Shown here: positions 1-9,422 of the stretch, piece by piece | Position numbering within the stretch: the first letter of the stretch is position 1 | How the letters are laid out: each line of letters begins with the position of its first letter | From: Gammaproteobacteria bacterium | GTDB taxonomy: Bacteria; Pseudomonadota; Gammaproteobacteria; Steroidobacterales; Steroidobacteraceae | Assembly: GCA_028870705.1 (NCBI GenBank) | Contig: JAGWPD010000030.1 | Location: 1-42,680 of the forward strand | DNA: 42,680 nt | Direction of reading: 5' to 3' | Position numbers and translations under genes: made by a program | The notes under the pieces: model-generated | What the model was told of the DNA's origin: nothing | Databases searched by the model: none | Seen by the model: the letters and a program-made list of their open reading frames with translations, nothing else

Positions 1-2619
1 ACCCGTTTCGGCCTCGACGATGCGCACCTTTCCATCCACCATGCCGGCGGCCAACCGTTGGCCATCGGCTGAGAATGCGACATTCCGGAACTCGACACCG
101 CTGAGCGAGAAGCGCACCTTGCGCGATGAGATGTCCCAGATACGCGCCACATGCTTTTCCGACACGGTCACGATGCGCATGCCGTCGGGAGAGTAAAAAG
201 CCGCGCCGACTTGGTCTTCCTGGTCAGGGAGCGTCGCGACTTCAATGCCTGTCCAGGCGTCCCAGATGTGCGGCGCATGGTCCCAACAAGCCGTCAGTAT
301 CCGCGCGCCATCTGGCGAGTACATGGCGGTCAGTACGGCACTGTGAGCGACGGGCAATATCGCCACCGCCGGATCGCTCGCCCGAATCTCCTGGAACACA
401 TTGACCGCAGCGGCGTCCGGGGGATGCAACGATTGCGGGTGCCGCAGCACTTCCAGAATGATGCCCCGCGCGAGGGCGATGTCATCGTCCTTGAGGCGTT
501 CACTGGCCGTTTCCGTGAGCAGACGCAATTGTGCCTTCACGGTCTGGGCCGTCTGGACTTCCGCTTCATGTTGCTTGCGCGTGGCAACGATCCCGGCAAT
601 GGAGGCCAGCACCGCCAGGATGGCGATGACGCCCACGGCAAATCGCTTAAGGCGCGCGCTGCGACGATCGCGCTGCACGGATTGCGCGATGAAATCGCGC
701 ACCGGATCGGCCAGCACGATCCCGGCCGATTCCAGGTTACTGAACGAGAAGAGCTTGTCGGCGCTCGCGAGCCACGCGTCTGACTGCCCATGCTGCTGCC
801 ACAAGCGGGCCTCGCGCTGCGCGAGTTCGCGCGCTTGCAACAGACCCGCCTCCTCACGCAGCCAATCGGTGAGTGCCGGAAGGGTGTGCAGGAGCGTATC
901 ATGCGCAAACGCCACTACCGGGCGCCCTTCACGCTGATCCGTCACGCACAATCGTGCATCGATGAGCCGTCTCAGGAGCTGTTGCTGCCCGGAATCGGTG
1001 GCACTTTCGGACAGTGGCGCATAGCGACGCGTCGCGACCCCGTTCTCGTCCACGCTTACCAGACTGCGGAACAGCCTGGCGAGAATGCCTGTGGACGCTC
1101 CGTCGTCCATCCGCAAAGCGGCGGCCGCTGCGGAAGCGATACTGCCGGTCAACCCTCCCAACGCATGGTAGGCGGACCAGGTCAGCTGCCGTCCCACGCG
1201 GCGCAGGTAAAGTTCATTGAGCGTGAACTGCAGGAGCGGTAGTCCGTGCTGTTCATGATAGGCATCTTCGCGCAGCTGCCGATCAAGCCGCTTGCCCGCC
1301 GCGTTGATTTCAAAGCTCAGGTCGGCGGCTGTGGCGGGAAGCGCGATGACCTCGTCGAGTGTCGCACCGGTAAGCGTCGCGAGGTAATACTGCCCCTCGT
1401 TCGCCCCGAATACGTGACGCAAGGATTCGATGCGCTTGAGGTTCGGCAAGGCATCGGCGCGTGCCGACGCAAGCGTCCACACGCCCTGTGCCTGGAGCTG
1501 CGCGAGAAAGCTTCCGAAGGCCTCGAGCAGCGAGCCATCGGGATCAAGAGCCAGAAGTTCTTCGAATTGATCGACGATCCAGACGAAGCGCAGCCTGGCC
1601 GGCCACTGCATGACGATCCGGTCTGTCAGGCCATCAAGCGCGTTCACGGAACTGGTCCAGGCGCCCTCCTCCCAGCCGGTAATGCGGGCCCAGCAGGCTT
1701 GAATCGATGCGCTCAGCTGGCCTTCATCCACGGGTGGCGATAGCAGTCCTGGCCGCCACACGGCGTGGCGTACATCCGGACTGATGGGTCGTTCTTCCAG
1801 GGTCCTGCGCACGTGCCGCTGCTGCGTGCGGAGATTCGCCAATGCGGGCAACACGCCGGCACGGAGGAAGGAGCTCTTGCCGCTCCCGCTGGCGCCTTCC
1901 ACCAGGATACCTGGAGTGCCGGTGCGCTCGCGCCGGCACAGGAGATCCAGAACCTCCTGCACTTCGCGGTCGCGGCCGAAGAACACGGCCTGATGCTCAT
2001 ATTCAAAGCTCTCGAGACCACGAAAGGGGTTGCCCAGGTACACCTTGTCGAGCCGATAGCCAAGAAAATGCAGGGCCTCATCGAGATGCCCGACGGCTTG
2101 CAGCGTGAGGTGCGGTGGAACGCAGGTACGCGCAAGCCAGCGCCCTGCCTCGACGCCGTCGGCGGCGGGATAGAACACCACGGCGCGTCGACCTGGGGTC
2201 AACGCGCTCAGTGCGGCATCGAGTTTGGCTGCAATGTGATCAACGCTGCCTACAGCGCCCTCGCCGTCCAGCACGCTGGTGGCGGCGAGCGCCACGGGCG
2301 TCAGGGCCGATGGCTGCCACGCTGAGGTCGTCAATGCGAGTGCAAAGAGCAGATCGCTGCTCCGGCCCGTCACGCTCGCCAGATCAGTCGGTATTTCGTA
2401 CTCCACCCAGAGCTGTGTGCGGACGATGCCTTCCCCGAACAGCACGCGATAGGCGAGCTCGCCGGCAGTCTTCGCCGATTCGAACAGCCGATCGTTGCGG
2501 ACCGGCCGAAAGTGCACCGAAAGTCCGGAGAGACCCGGGAATTCCCGGAGCGTGCGGACCCGCAGCGGCCAGCTCCTGGCCTCACCCTCACCGTCGACGA
2601 GCAGCAGGACATAGTCCAT
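1..2619 (-). CDS. Lon/S16-like domain + nSTAND1 NTPase + TM helix + WD40 repeat protein (C-terminus cut by window edge)
   Basis: Hand translation of the minus strand from ATG at 2619 stays open to position 1 (873 codons); absent from the supplied ORF track. N-term [21 protein letters not shown]...[16 protein letters not shown]...[32 protein letters not shown]...VVFYP resembles the Lon proteolytic domain. [24 protein letters not shown]...[24 protein letters not shown] (Walker A), [13 protein letters not shown] (Walker B), [13 protein letters not shown] are nSTAND1-like. [21 protein letters not shown] is a TM helix, followed by WD40-like repeats ([33 protein letters not shown]). Confidence 0.85.
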   Translation of the reverse strand, partial: MDYVLLLVDGEGEARSWPLRVRTLREFPGLSGLSVHFRPVRNDRLFESAKTAGELAYRVLFGEGIVRTQLWVEYEIPTDLASVTGRSSDLLFALALTTSAWQPSALTPVALAATSVLDGEGAVGSVDHIAAKLDAALSALTPGRRAVVFYPAADGVEAGRWLARTCVPPHLTLQAVGHLDEALHFLGYRLDKVYLGNPFRGLESFEYEHQAVFFGRDREVQEVLDLLCRRERTGTPGILVEGASGSGKSSFLRAGVLPALANLRTQQRHVRRTLEERPISPDVRHAVWRPGLLSPPVDEGQLSASIQACWARITGWEEGAWTSSVNALDGLTDRIVMQWPARLRFVWIVDQFEELLALDPDGSLLEAFGSFLAQLQAQGVWTLASARADALPNLKRIESLRHVFGANEGQYYLATLTGATLDEVIALPATAADLSFEINAAGKRLDRQLREDAYHEQHGLPLLQFTLNELYLRRVGRQLTWSAYHALGGLTGSIASAAAAALRMDDGASTGILARLFRSLVSVDENGVATRRYAPLSESATDSGQQQLLRRLIDARLCVTDQREGRPVVAFAHDTLLHTLPALTDWLREEAGLLQARELAQREARLWQQHGQSDAWLASADKLFSFSNLESAGIVLADPVRDFIAQSVQRDRRSARLKRFAVGVIAILAVLASIAGIVATRKQHEAEVQTAQTVKAQLRLLTETASERLKDDDIALARGIILEVLRHPQSLHPPDAAAVNVFQEIRASDPAVAILPVAHSAVLTAMYSPDGARILTACWDHAPHIWDAWTGIEVATLPDQEDQVGAAFYSPDGMRIVTVSEKHVARIWDISSRKVRFSLSGVEFRNVAFSADGQRLAAGMVDGKVRIVEAETG

Positions 2620-2623
2620 GGGA

Positions 2624-3160
2624 CTATCCGTTGTCGGGTGGCTCTTCGAGTTTGACCCGACCTTGCCTGAAGTCGGACACTGCGATTTCGACGCCGGCCG
2701 GCAGTGTGCCGATCGCTTTGCCTTCGGCATCGAACTGACCGAGTTCGAATCGCTCACTGCCATTCCAGAGGAACGCAGTCTGGCCAATGACCCGTTGGAT
2801 CAGCTCTGGCGGGCAGCGCACCAGCACGCAGATGGACGAAGCGATAGCATCGCTTCCCTCGTCATAGGCGAGCGATACACGAAAGCCGCGGGCGGTGACC
2901 AGTTCGGGCGGTCTGCTGCCCGGATCCCAGGTGGTAGCCGCAGCCAGGAGTTGCAGCACTTGCAGGCGCCCGCCCGGATGGTTTGCGCAACTGATCGCCT
3001 GTTCCTCGCGCGCCCGCAGCGTCTCATCGCGCGCCAGCCGCGCCGCAGCCAGGAGGGCCTGGTAACGATCGTGGGATAACGCGGTGGCCGCGTGCGCTTC
3101 GCGCTGCGCGAGCCAGCGCGGGAACTCATCAAAGAGCGGCGGCGTGAACGGTTTAGACAT
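2624..3160 (-). CDS. Hypothetical protein (179 aa), helical N-terminus and beta-rich C-terminus, coupled to the sigma-like and nSTAND genes
   Basis: [26 protein letters not shown]...[42 protein letters not shown] at 3160 overlaps the upstream stop (ATGTCTAA); its stop lies 4 nt before the next ATG. ORF track gives a longer version starting at 3205. Confidence 0.8.
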   Translation of the reverse strand: MSKPFTPPLFDEFPRWLAQREAHAATALSHDRYQALLAAARLARDETLRAREEQAISCANHPGGRLQVLQLLAAATTWDPGSRPPELVTARGFRVSLAYDEGSDAIASSICVLVRCPPELIQRVIGQTAFLWNGSERFELGQFDAEGKAIGTLPAGVEIAVSDFRQGRVKLEEPPDNG

Positions 3161-4415
3161 GGTGTGTGGCTCCCACGGCGGACGAGGCTGCAGGGCCGTG
3201 CTCATGGCAAGCCGCGAAGCGGAGGTAGGCTTCCTGCACTTTTTCGATGATGTACTTCACCTGGTTTCGCGTGAGCTCCAGCTGCGCTGCGGTCTCCTCC
3301 TGCGTGTGCCCCTCCCCCATCAGAGCCAGTACCGCGAGCGTGCGGTCGAGCTTCCGGGTCGGCGAGTCGAGCCGCGCACGCTCCGCCATGGCTTGCCCAC
3401 GAGTCTGTGCCTGGAGACAACCGTTCCTGGCCGCTTCGACGGGCCGGCGAAGATACGCGTAGAACTTCTCGAGAAACTCGGTGTGCTCGAGCTGGAGTGT
3501 CGGATCAGACACCGGCAAATCGGTGGTCGTCGTCTGGTGCCGGAACGAGACGACTTCGTCGCCACCACGTGCGCAGCCTCCGTCGGTGTCCGATTCACCT
3601 TCCCCGTCTGAGGGTTCCAACGGATGGTCCGCCAGCGGCACAAGATCCGGGGGCGGCGTCAGCTCACGTTGCGCTCCGGTGCCACCGCGCTTGATTCGAC
3701 CGCGTTTCCTGCACTCATCAAGGTACAACGTCATGGCCATCTCGAACAGATATCCGTTGGTAGGCACGCGGAGCTGCGGGAGCGCTGCTGTGATGGTCCA
3801 CGTGCCACTCACGAAGGGCACGAGGGCCGGACAGTGCTGCGCGGCGGCCGCGGCGCGGGACGAGGCGATGGCCAGCTCGCTGTGAAAGCATGATGCGAAG
3901 TTTTCGGGATCTTCTGCTCGCGCGTCTGTGGATTCGGGCGCCTCCCACCGGATCCCGAGCCTGACTGCGTTCAGAACATTCAGTCCCTCGCGGACCAGCT
4001 CGGGTATCCGGGCGCTGATGCGATCGAGCAGGGCTTTCCAGGCCCGGTCCTCCGGATCTGCTGTGGCAACGGGTCTGAATCCCATCGCTTCGTCACGAAA
4101 GGAGCCGACCTGGCGCGTCCATTCGCTGACCTGACGTTCGTGCAACGCACCCCATGGGAGCGGGCGGATGCTGGGAAGTGTGGTCGTGATCACGGCCGAA
4201 GCCTGGCGTCGTCCCCGGCCAATGCGATCGAAGAATCGCAGCAGCGCGTCCTGGGCGAGTTCCTCGAGCTGCGTCGGATCCCAACGGGACATCCGCACGA
4301 GATACCGAACGACAGCCGGAAATGCGACTGCAAAATAGGCGCTGAACGCACGTTCAAATCGCCGCTCATCCGCTTCGGACAACCAGGCGTAGAGCCGTTG
4401 ATCGAGTGGCGTCAT
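3153..4415 (-). CDS. Sigma-70-family-like protein with split region 2 and a C-terminal region-4-like HTH
   Basis: Likely start MTPLDQRLYAWL at 4415 (ORF extends to 4742). Region 2.1/2.2-like YFAVAFPAVVRYLVRMSRWDPTQLEELAQDALLRFFDRI; region 2.3/2.4-like TNGYLFEMAMTLYLDECRKRGRIKRG; region 4-like RTLAVLALMGEGHTQEETAAQLELTRNQVKYIIEKVQEAYLRF. Confidence 0.7.
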   Translation of the reverse strand: MTPLDQRLYAWLSEADERRFERAFSAYFAVAFPAVVRYLVRMSRWDPTQLEELAQDALLRFFDRIGRGRRQASAVITTTLPSIRPLPWGALHERQVSEWTRQVGSFRDEAMGFRPVATADPEDRAWKALLDRISARIPELVREGLNVLNAVRLGIRWEAPESTDARAEDPENFASCFHSELAIASSRAAAAAQHCPALVPFVSGTWTITAALPQLRVPTNGYLFEMAMTLYLDECRKRGRIKRGGTGAQRELTPPPDLVPLADHPLEPSDGEGESDTDGGCARGGDEVVSFRHQTTTTDLPVSDPTLQLEHTEFLEKFYAYLRRPVEAARNGCLQAQTRGQAMAERARLDSPTRKLDRTLAVLALMGEGHTQEETAAQLELTRNQVKYIIEKVQEAYLRFAACHEHGPAASSAVGATHHV

Positions 4416-4758
4416 GTGGTCCGCCGCGCCGGGTCGTTCTTGCATGCATCGGCGCGGTACAGAGCCGCATCTTGGACGCGAACGGCGCAGTCTCGCAAGC
4501 GACAAGCGGATGCGGAGCGGTGGGGCGGGCCGCGCCATCGGCGTATCGACCCGGCGGCCGCTGACCGGCCGCGACCGCGCAGGGACCTCTGCGAAAGTGG
4601 TGCAAGTGTTCATCACGTCAGGGTTTTTGGGTCCGGGCTTCCGGGATCCCGATGGTCTGCAGGTGGGCCACTGACCCCCTGTTGAGTACCTGGTGAACGC
4701 CGGATGGCGGCGAATTGGTGAATTTCGGGCCGGGCGGAGCACCCGAACCTGCCCACCC

Positions 4759-5019
4759 TCAGTTCAGCAGCGGGTCGTCCTTCGGCAGCTGGTGCGCGTA
4801 CCAGGTCGCGAGCCGATGGCGGATCGATTTCTCGCTCACCTGCTCCTCGGGCATCGGCGGGATCTTCCTGTCGTGCACCAGCAGCCGATAGACGTACAGC
4901 GCCTTGTCACTGGCTGAATCGGTGCGTTCGAAGACCACTGCGCCACGCTGCTCCGCGTACGCCACGCCGGCCGCCAGCGCCGCCTTGAACAGTTCGGCTT
5001 CGTGCTTGAGTTTTTTCAT
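4759..5019 (-). CDS. DUF5062-like small protein
   Basis: MKKLKHEAELFKAALAAGVAYAEQRG...YVYRLLVHDRKIPPMPEEQ...RLATWYAHQLPKDDPLLN resembles the DUF5062 family from memory. Confidence 0.65.
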   Translation of the reverse strand: MKKLKHEAELFKAALAAGVAYAEQRGAVVFERTDSASDKALYVYRLLVHDRKIPPMPEEQVSEKSIRHRLATWYAHQLPKDDPLLN

Positions 5020-5063
5020 CGAATCCGTTGAGCTCCTGCGGTCCGCGGCGCATGATGTTCACC

Positions 5064-5528
5064 ATGAGCCGGGCATTCGTCAAGGAATCGGATCACGACG
5101 GCGCGCCACTGCCCGAACGCGCCATCAGTGTGCACCCGAACCTCGTGACCGAACGCGGCCTGACGCAGCTCGATGCACGGGTGCGCGAGCTCGAAACCGA
5201 GCGGAGCGCGGCCCGCGCCGCGAACGACACCGCCGCGCTGGCGCGCATTGCGCGCGACCTGCGTTATTTCCAGGCCCGGCGCGAGAGCGCGCGGCTGGTG
5301 AAACCGGCCGCGCAGCCGCAACAGGTGCGCTTCGGCGTGCGCGCGCTGCTGCGCCTGCCCGGGGGCGCCGAGCGCGCGTTCCAGCTGGTGGGCGAGGACG
5401 AGGCCGACCCAAAGGCCGGCCTCATCAGCTACGTGTCACCGCTCGCGAAGGCCCTGATGGGCAAGGGCGTGGGCGATGAGCTGCCGTTCGGCGCGCACAG
5501 CGCCGAGATCCTCGCGCTGCAGGGCTGA
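5064..5528 (+). CDS. GreA/GreB family elongation factor-like protein
   Basis: MSRAFVKESDHDGAPLPERAISVHPNLVTERGLTQLDARVRELE; C-terminal Gre-like ...FQLVGEDEADPKAGLISYVSPLAKALMGKGVGDEL. Confidence 0.8.
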   Translation: MSRAFVKESDHDGAPLPERAISVHPNLVTERGLTQLDARVRELETERSAARAANDTAALARIARDLRYFQARRESARLVKPAAQPQQVRFGVRALLRLPGGAERAFQLVGEDEADPKAGLISYVSPLAKALMGKGVGDELPFGAHSAEILALQG

Positions 5529-5562
5529 GCCCGGCGCCGGCCGAGGCCGGCGCCGCGTTGCC

Positions 5563-6681
5563 TCAGGCCGCGACCGGGATCGACCGTCCGAGCATCTTCT
5601 CGATGGCGCGCAGGCGGTCGCGCTCGTCGCGGCTCACCAGCGACACGGCTTCGCCGCTCCGTCCGGCGCGGCCGGTGCGGCCGATGCGATGGACGTAGTC
5701 CTCGGGCACGTGCGGCAGTTCGAAGTTCACCACGTGCGGCAGCTCCTCGATGTCGAGGCCGCGCGCGGCGATGTCGGTGGCCACCAACACCTGGATCTTG
5801 CCCTGCTTGAATTCGTCGAGCGCGCGGGTGCGGGCGCCCTGCGATTTGTTGCCGTGGATCGCGGCGCAGCGCAACCCATCGCGCCCCAGCCGTTCGGCCA
5901 GCCGGTTGGCGCCATGCTTGGTGCGCGTGAACACCAGGCTCTGGCGCACACCGCCGTCGTTGAGGATGCGCGCCAGCAGCGGGTGCTTGTGCGCGGTGTC
6001 GACGTGGTACACGCGATGGTCGATCAGCTCGACCGGCGCATTGCGCGGCGCGATGTCGATGCTGTGCGGTTCGCGCAGGATCCCGCGCGCGAGCCCGCGG
6101 ATCTCCTCCGAGAAGGTCGCCGAGAACATCAGGTTCTGCCGCTGCCTGGGGAGCGCGGCGATCAGCTTGCGGATCGGGCGGATGAAGCCCATGTCGAGCA
6201 TGCGGTCGGCCTCATCGAGCACCAGCATTTCGATGCGCGACAGATCCACCAGCTTCAGCTGCAGGTGATCGAGCAGCCGGCCGGGCGTCGCGACGATGAT
6301 GTCGACGCCCTCGGCGAGCGCCTTGACCTGCGGCTTGGGGCTCACGCCGCCGAACACCAGCACGCCACGCTGGCGGAGGTGGCGGCCCAGTTCCTGGAAA
6401 TTCTCGGCGACCTGCGCCGCCAGCTCACGCGTCGGCACCAGCACCAGTGCGCGAGGGGCACGCGGGCCACGCGGCTCGGGCAGTGCCGCATCGAGCCGCT
6501 GCAGGATCGGCAGCGCGAACGCCGCCGTCTTGCCGGTGCCGGTCTGCGCCGCGGCCTGCAGGTCATGCCCGGCCAGCACCAGCGGAATGGCCCGCGCCTG
6601 GATGGGGGTCGGCGCCGTGTAACCGGCGTCACGCACGGCCCGCAGCAGCGCGGGGTGCAAATCAAAGGTTTCAAATGACAA
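5563..6681 (-). CDS. rhlE: DEAD-box ATP-dependent RNA helicase, RhlE type
   Basis: Q-motif, [57 protein letters not shown]. Likely TTG start at 6681 (TTGTCATTTGAAACC); ORF track start at 6786 is an upstream extension. Confidence 0.92.
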   Translation of the reverse strand: MSFETFDLHPALLRAVRDAGYTAPTPIQARAIPLVLAGHDLQAAAQTGTGKTAAFALPILQRLDAALPEPRGPRAPRALVLVPTRELAAQVAENFQELGRHLRQRGVLVFGGVSPKPQVKALAEGVDIIVATPGRLLDHLQLKLVDLSRIEMLVLDEADRMLDMGFIRPIRKLIAALPRQRQNLMFSATFSEEIRGLARGILREPHSIDIAPRNAPVELIDHRVYHVDTAHKHPLLARILNDGGVRQSLVFTRTKHGANRLAERLGRDGLRCAAIHGNKSQGARTRALDEFKQGKIQVLVATDIAARGLDIEELPHVVNFELPHVPEDYVHRIGRTGRAGRSGEAVSLVSRDERDRLRAIEKMLGRSIPVAA

Positions 6682-6705
6682 GGCAATACTCCATGCGTCG
6701 CCCGG

Positions 6706-6722
6706 AGCGCGATCAACGCGCT
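6706..6722 (-). promoter_or_regulatory. Stem-loop just upstream of the rhlE start
   Basis: AGCGCG-N5-CGCGCT perfect 6-bp stem (AGCGCGTTGATCGCGCT on the minus strand), ending 25 nt 5' of the TTG start. Confidence 0.35.
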
Positions 6723-6818
6723 GTCGGTACAGGCAACAAATCAATGTTGAATGAATCCTGCGCCTGTCAGACGGCCCAAGGGCCACCCGGCGTAGAAGGT
6801 TTGCAGGAGGGGCAGATG

Positions 6819-6835
6819 AGTCCCGGACCGGGACT
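6819..6835. repeat. 17-bp near-perfect palindrome AGTCCCGG-A-CCGGGACT upstream of rhlE
   Basis: Read directly: 8-bp arms with 1-nt centre in the scoB-rhlE intergenic region. Confidence 0.6.
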
Positions 6836-6984
6836 GAATTAGAACCTCAGCACGCGGGACCGACGCCCGCGTATTCGACAAACTCGGCGCGGAGTGTACA
6901 GCAAAAGCACGCCCGGAGCGAGCGGCGTTTCACAGAACGCGGCCTGGAGCGCGCAGCCTCGCGGCGCGGGACCGCTCGCGCGCG

Positions 6985-7626
6985 CTAGCGCGGCGGCAGG
7001 AATTTCGCCGTGGTCTTGGCGCGGATCTCAGCGAGCGTCACGCCCGGCGCCATCTCCAGCAGCTCGAATGGCGCATGCCGGTCGGGCCGGCTGAACACCG
7101 CAAGATCGGTGATCAGCTTATCGACCACGTTCGCGCCGGTCAGCGGCAGCTCGCAGCGCGGCTTGAACTTCGCGCTGCCATCCTTCGAGGTGTGCTCCAT
7201 CACCACGACCACGCGCTTGACGCCGGCAACCAGGTCCATCGCCCCGCCCATGCCCTTGACCATCTTGCCCGGGATCATCCAGTTGGCCAGATCGCCGTTC
7301 TCGCCGACTTCCATCGCGCCCAGTATCGACAGGTCGATGTGGCCGCCGCGGATCATGCCGAAGCTGTCGGCCGAGGAAAAATACGAGGACATCGGCAGCT
7401 CGGTGATGGTCTGCTTGCCGGCGTTGATCAGGTCCGGGTCTTCCTCGCCCTCGAACGGGAACGGGCCCATGCCGAGCATGCCGTTCTCCGATTGCAGCAC
7501 CACGCGCATGCCGGCGGGAATGTAGTTCGCGACCAGCGTCGGGATGCCGATGCCGAGGTTCACGTAGAAGCCGTCGCGCAGCTCCTGCGCGCCGCGCGCC
7601 GCGATCTCATCGCGCGTCCAGCCCAT
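6985..7626 (-). CDS. scoB: 3-oxoacid CoA-transferase subunit B
   Basis: [57 protein letters not shown]..., typical CoA-transferase beta subunit. Confidence 0.92.
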   Translation of the reverse strand: MGWTRDEIAARGAQELRDGFYVNLGIGIPTLVANYIPAGMRVVLQSENGMLGMGPFPFEGEEDPDLINAGKQTITELPMSSYFSSADSFGMIRGGHIDLSILGAMEVGENGDLANWMIPGKMVKGMGGAMDLVAGVKRVVVVMEHTSKDGSAKFKPRCELPLTGANVVDKLITDLAVFSRPDRHAPFELLEMAPGVTLAEIRAKTTAKFLPPR

Positions 7627-8357
7627 CAGGCGGCTCCCGCGGCGGGGCGCTGGCGCACGGTGCGGTTCTCGATGGTCTTGAGATAGCCGCTGCCCCGGAT
7701 GATGCGCTGGACGAAGATGCCGGGCGTGTGGATCTTGTCCGGATCGAGCGTGCCCGCCTCGACCAGTTCCTCGACCTCGGCGACCGTGACGCGCCCCGCG
7801 CTCGCCATCATCGGGTTGAAATTGCGCGCGGTCTTGCGATACACGAGATTGCCCTCGGTGTCGCCGCGCCAGGCCTTCACCAGCGACAGGTCGGCGGTGA
7901 GGCCGGTCTCGAGCACATAGGTGTCGCCGTTGACGACGCGCTGCTCCTTGCCTTCGGCCACCAGCGTGCCGGCGCCGGTGCGCGTGTAGAAACCCCAGAT
8001 GCCCGCGCCACCGGCCCGGATCCGCTCCGACAGCGTGCCCTGCGGGTTGAACTCGAGCTCGAGCTCGCCCGCGAGGTACTGGCGCTCGAATTCCTTGTTC
8101 TCGCCGACGTAGGAGGAAATCATCTTGCGGATCTGGCGCGTCTTCAGCAGCGAGCCCAGCCCGAAGTTGTCGACGCCGGCATTGTTCGACACCACGGTCA
8201 GGCCCTTAACGCCCGAATCGCGCAGCGCGATGATCAGGTTCTCGGGAATGCCGCACAGCCCGAAGCCGCCGGACATCACGGTGATGCCATCGCGCACCAC
8301 GCCCGCGAGCGCGGCGCGCGCATCGGCGTAGACCTTGGGGCCGGTGGGTATAGCCAT
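7626..8357 (-). CDS. scoA: 3-oxoacid CoA-transferase subunit A
   Basis: [61 protein letters not shown]. Start reassigned to 8357; stop overlaps scoB start. Confidence 0.92.
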   Translation of the reverse strand: MAIPTGPKVYADARAALAGVVRDGITVMSGGFGLCGIPENLIIALRDSGVKGLTVVSNNAGVDNFGLGSLLKTRQIRKMISSYVGENKEFERQYLAGELELEFNPQGTLSERIRAGGAGIWGFYTRTGAGTLVAEGKEQRVVNGDTYVLETGLTADLSLVKAWRGDTEGNLVYRKTARNFNPMMASAGRVTVAEVEELVEAGTLDPDKIHTPGIFVQRIIRGSGYLKTIENRTVRQRPAAGAA

Positions 8358-8438
8358 GTTGTCCGACGGATTCCCCCGATTGGCCGGGAAGATTACCGCG
8401 GAACTGCCAGTCGAACCAGCGCAAACGCGACCTGTTCG

Positions 8439-8496
8439 AGCTAGGGCCTGTTCACACTTAGAACATCGATGTTCTAAGTGTGAACAGGCCCTAGCT
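8439..8496. repeat. Perfect 58-bp palindrome, MITE/IS-end-like
   Basis: AGCTAGGGCCTGTTCACACTTAGAACATC|GATGTTCTAAGTGTGAACAGGCCCTAGCT, 29-bp arms with no mismatch and no spacer; CTAG near both ends. Confidence 0.95.
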
Positions 8497-9388
8497 GGCA
8501 GGCCAGCGTGCCGCTGCGGCCGGGAACCGTGCCGGCGCGCACCGCGCACGCGGGCAGCGCGTCCACCTCGAGCGTGCCGCACAGCGTGGCGAGCGACACC
8601 AGCTCATGCCCCTGCGCCTGCCAGCCGCCCAGCAGCCGTGTCAGCACCGGCAGCAGTTTCATGCCCTCGAGTTCGGCGTGCAGCGTGAACACGTGCGAAC
8701 TGCAGCCGGGCGCCGCCGCGCGCGTGCGCTCGAGCAGCGCCGCGTGCACGTTGGCCGCGGTCAGGCCATCGAGGCCGATCAGCTCATCGAGCGTCGGCAG
8801 CGTGGTCGGGAGCTGCGGCACGCGTCCGCGGCGACCCTCGAGCAGCGGCATGAACGGCGCGGTGCCGCGCGTATCGGAGGCGTAGGCGAAGCCGAGCTGT
8901 TCTTCCAGCGCCAGCGCGGATTCGTTCATCTGCCAGCCGGCCGCGCCGTGCACGCGCGGTGCGGCGGCGAACACCGCGGCGAAGCGCTCGAGCGCGAGCC
9001 GCATCTGCCGCTCGGTCCAGGCGGCGTCGCGCGCGGCGACGAAATCCTGCCAGGCGACATGGTCGTAGCAATGTACGCCGACCTCGAAGCCGGCATCGCG
9101 GGCCGCGCGCATCTGCGCGCCGGCGCGCCTGCCGATGTCGGGACCGGGCAGCAGCGTGCCGTACATGAGGGTGCGCAGGCCGTAGTGTTCGAGCACCGAA
9201 GTACGTGCCACCTTGCCGATGAAGCCCCGGCGGAAGACCCGCCGGATGGCGCGTCCGGTGTGGTCGGGGCCGAGGCTGAAGAGAAAAGTGGCGCCGGCGT
9301 TGGCGCGCTGCAGCGCGCGCACCAGCGCCGGCACGCCTTCGCGCGTGCCGCGCAGCGTGTCGACGTCGATCTTGAGCGCGATCTGCAA
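8474..9388 (-). CDS. arnD: 4-deoxy-4-formamido-L-arabinose-phosphoundecaprenol deformylase (polysaccharide deacetylase family)
   Basis: MQIALKIDVDTLRGTREGVPALVRALQRANAGATFLFSLGPDHTGRAIRRVF...VGVHCYDHVAWQD; ArnD-like and inside the arn cluster. Last residues LGPVHT* are encoded within the palindrome. Confidence 0.9.
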   Translation of the reverse strand: MQIALKIDVDTLRGTREGVPALVRALQRANAGATFLFSLGPDHTGRAIRRVFRRGFIGKVARTSVLEHYGLRTLMYGTLLPGPDIGRRAGAQMRAARDAGFEVGVHCYDHVAWQDFVAARDAAWTERQMRLALERFAAVFAAAPRVHGAAGWQMNESALALEEQLGFAYASDTRGTAPFMPLLEGRRGRVPQLPTTLPTLDELIGLDGLTAANVHAALLERTRAAAPGCSSHVFTLHAELEGMKLLPVLTRLLGGWQAQGHELVSLATLCGTLEVDALPACAVRAGTVPGRSGTLACQLGPVHT

Positions 9389-9422
9389 GGCCGGCTGCGG
9401 GCGCGGACTGTCCCTGGTCCGC

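Noticed and set aside
151-783. Plus-strand ORFs in 126-2325
   Set aside because: Opposite the continuous nSTAND-WD40 frame on the minus strand, which has recognisable motifs throughout.
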